Assembly (NCBI GenBank): GCA_031257995.1
Contig: JAIRNN010000253.1
Coordinates: 1 to 24,932, forward strand
Reading direction: 5' to 3'
Length of the DNA stretch: 24,932 nt
Source of the DNA: Spirochaetaceae bacterium
GTDB lineage: Bacteria > Spirochaetota > Spirochaetia > Treponematales > Breznakiellaceae
Positions within the stretch are counted from its first letter, which is position 1, and each line of letters starts with the position of its first letter. The notes under the pieces were generated by a model. That model did not search any database. It was not told the origin of the DNA and was given only the letters and a program-made list of their open reading frames with translations. Below are positions 23,605 to 24,932 of the stretch, piece after piece. Made by a program: the position numbers and the translations under genes.

Positions 23605-24453
23605 TTATGGGCTTGGGGAGACGCTCTCCCATTCGGGCGCCAACTCCCGGTATGTGTAGAAGCGCAGTCCCATTTCTGAGGCCGTTTGCAGGAGGAATTC
23701 CAGCCGGGCGGTTTTGATGCCCCACTGTGCGCCATCGTCAATGTTGTGCGTTGTGAGGGGAATGATGAGGTCGCCCACTGCTTTTGCGGTTTGGAGCAGG
23801 TCGCCGATCATCTGATAAAACGCGGTGTCGTCCGGAATAACGGTGTTATCAATGGATTTGGACGCGATAAGGCCGGACGCGATCGCTTCTTTGGTGTAAA
23901 AGCGGGGGGTCGTGCCGAAACCACGGATAATCGCATAGTTTTTCAACAATTCCTCGTCCATCCACGGATCGGAAAATCCGAACGGATAGGCAAAAGCCGC
24001 AAGCGGGATGCCGTTTTCACGGAGGGCGCGGGCGGAATCAAGCGTTTCATACGTCCATGCGGCGCGGTCGAGATTTCGTAGATCAACGTGGTTCTCCGTG
24101 TGATACCCGATGTCGTGGCCCCGCGCCAGCGCGTTTAAGCAAAAAGCGGGGTTTCCCTGTACAAAAAACGTAACCTTCGCGCCGTACCGGTCAAACAGGG
24201 GAAACGCCGCTTCCCAACCGGCATAGTAGTTGTCATCAAAACCGAGCAGGATGCCTGCCGTTATCCCGTCCTCCGCTTCCGCTTCTAATATGTCTTCCAC
24301 AATATCTTCCGCCGGAATCTCTGCCGGGGCCTGTTCCTCCACTGTACCCCGCTCCCGATCACCAGGGGGAATCGTCGCGCACGAACTCACCGCAAGCACA
24401 AAAAGCGTGAGGCCGCTCAAAATCCATGCGGGGAAAACACTCGTTTTTTTCAT
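23605..24453 (-). CDS. Polysaccharide deacetylase-like (NodB-fold) lipoprotein
   Basis: The predicted 282-residue lipoprotein has the signal MKKTSVFPAWILSGLTLFVL and lipobox AVSSC (Cys25). An acidic linker (about 37-62) precedes a NodB-type domain: motif 1 LLGFDDN with Asp73 and Asp74, motif 2 HTENH (His118 and His122), motif 3 AYPFG (156-159), and a late LTTHN. The family removes acetyl groups from cell-wall or other glycans. Metal-binding residues D, H and H appear in the right order. Start at 24453 is preferred: a promoter just upstream would start transcription near 24475, so the in-frame ATGs at 24471 and 24525 are less likely. No strong ribosome site was seen. The gene faces toward the degenerate IS630 element. 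Confidence 0.85.
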   Translation of the reverse strand: MKKTSVFPAWILSGLTLFVLAVSSCATIPPGDRERGTVEEQAPAEIPAEDIVEDILEAEAEDGITAGILLGFDDNYYAGWEAAFPLFDRYGAKVTFFVQGNPAFCLNALARGHDIGYHTENHVDLRNLDRAAWTYETLDSARALRENGIPLAAFAYPFGFSDPWMDEELLKNYAIIRGFGTTPRFYTKEAIASGLIASKSIDNTVIPDDTAFYQMIGDLLQTAKAVGDLIIPLTTHNIDDGAQWGIKTARLEFLLQTASEMGLRFYTYRELAPEWESVSPSP

Positions 24454-24481
24454 ATTTACTTTCACTGCCATCCGGCACCGC

Positions 24482-24509
24482 ATTATACACGACGAACGTC
24501 GGGAGTGAA
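24482..24509 (-). promoter_or_regulatory. Promoter of the polysaccharide deacetylase gene
   Basis: On the minus strand TATAAT (24487-24482) is preceded by TG, and a TTCACT (24509-24504) lies 16 nt further upstream. The predicted start of transcription near 24475 gives a leader of about 22 nt before the ATG at 24453. Confidence 0.6.
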
Positions 24510-24781
24510 CAGACCCGCTTATCACGTTTAACCACAGATAACGCCGTCCGCGCTTATACGTGTAATCGCTGATTAACTTGACGCTAATCCGCGTATCCCT
24601 ATGTATTTGCTCATTTCAAGGATGGATTGGATGGGGGGCAGCCTCGTTTATTAAATTTTCTCATTTGTCTCTTGCCTCATGGGTATTTTTTGATTATATT
24701 TAGAGGTGTTCCAAAAACTGCAGTTTGAGAACCAATTCATTTATAAGTGTGTCTTAAAAAAATCGCGATTTAAAAATTTTT
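24510..24781. other. Non-coding, AT-rich region with repeat fragments
   Basis: No gene is seen. TTTAACCACAGATAACGC near 24528 and further GTGTAATCGCTGATTAA-type sequence look like a worn copy of the hairpin repeats elsewhere in the window. GTTCCAAAAACTGCAGTTTG then AGAAC (24708-24732) is an imperfect 25-bp palindrome with a perfect 12-bp core at 24715-24726. Confidence 0.4.
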
Positions 24782-24932
24782 GTAACTATTCAGCCGCATG
24801 GAAAATCAGGAATAAAAACCACGGAAAACGTGGACAAGACGCGGAAAAGCAGGATTACAGAGTAAAATTCCGCGTGATTCCGTGCCTTCCGTGGTTAATT
24901 CCTTGGGTTTCATTGATCGACTGAATAGTTAC
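24782..24932. mobile_element. 151-bp MITE-like element with nested inverted repeats
   Basis: GTAACTATTCAG (24782-24793) and CTGAATAGTTAC (24921-24932) form a perfect 12-bp terminal inverted repeat. Inside, a second imperfect inverted repeat runs from AACCACGG (24817) to CCGTGGTT (24896). Its arms, of about 28 bases, read as ACCACGGAA...GCGGAA. No coding capacity is seen. The termini begin GTAA, like IS66-family ends, but this is a weak hint. Confidence 0.6.

Overview
The window looks like chromosomal DNA of a spirochaete close to Treponema. The strongest evidence is a three-gene TRAP transporter of the TPAT type: a TPR lipoprotein TatT, a substrate-binding protein TatP, and a fused Q-M permease. 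This arrangement is best known from Treponema pallidum (Tp0956-Tp0958). Other support is the abundance of lipoproteins with relaxed spirochaete-style lipoboxes and the lipoprotein-type outer-membrane and efflux genes. Base composition is GC-rich by eye. The last 12 bases complete an inverted repeat, so the window may be a contig that ends in a repeat (inference).

Layout. 18-776 (-): DNA-binding HU-like protein with a DUF4469 Ig-like tail. 1448-3265 (+): phosphoglucomutase/phosphomannomutase carrying a palindromic repeat inside its coding sequence. 3286-7290 (+): TatT, TatP and the DctQM fusion, making one periplasmic-binding-protein-dependent uptake system. 7291-9229: 1.9 kb without an intact gene. 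It holds an inverted repeat, a strong terminator, a multiply frameshifted exported-protein pseudogene on the minus strand, two tandem arrays that both have a 23-bp period but different palindromic cores, and a long imperfect hairpin element.

9230-22061 (+) is the main locus. Three lipoproteins (one with TPR-like repeats), a TolC-family outer-membrane channel, a periplasmic adaptor lipoprotein and three tandem Ig-like (SbsA/Big_5-like) lipoproteins are packed with overlaps or gaps of 16 bp or less. A 332-bp palindrome-rich gap follows, then a 1029-residue RND pump. The layout suggests a tripartite RND exporter whose operon also makes six lipoproteins of unknown role. The pump departs from the canonical proton-relay residues. 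This is the best candidate for an undescribed system.

22088-24932 is a decaying accessory end: a frameshifted PD-(D/E)XK nuclease-family gene, a degenerate IS630-family element, an intact polysaccharide-deacetylase-like lipoprotein (-), and a 151-bp nested inverted-repeat element at the window edge.

No tRNA, rRNA or CRISPR array was recognised. All functional calls come from reading motifs by eye; no database search was run.
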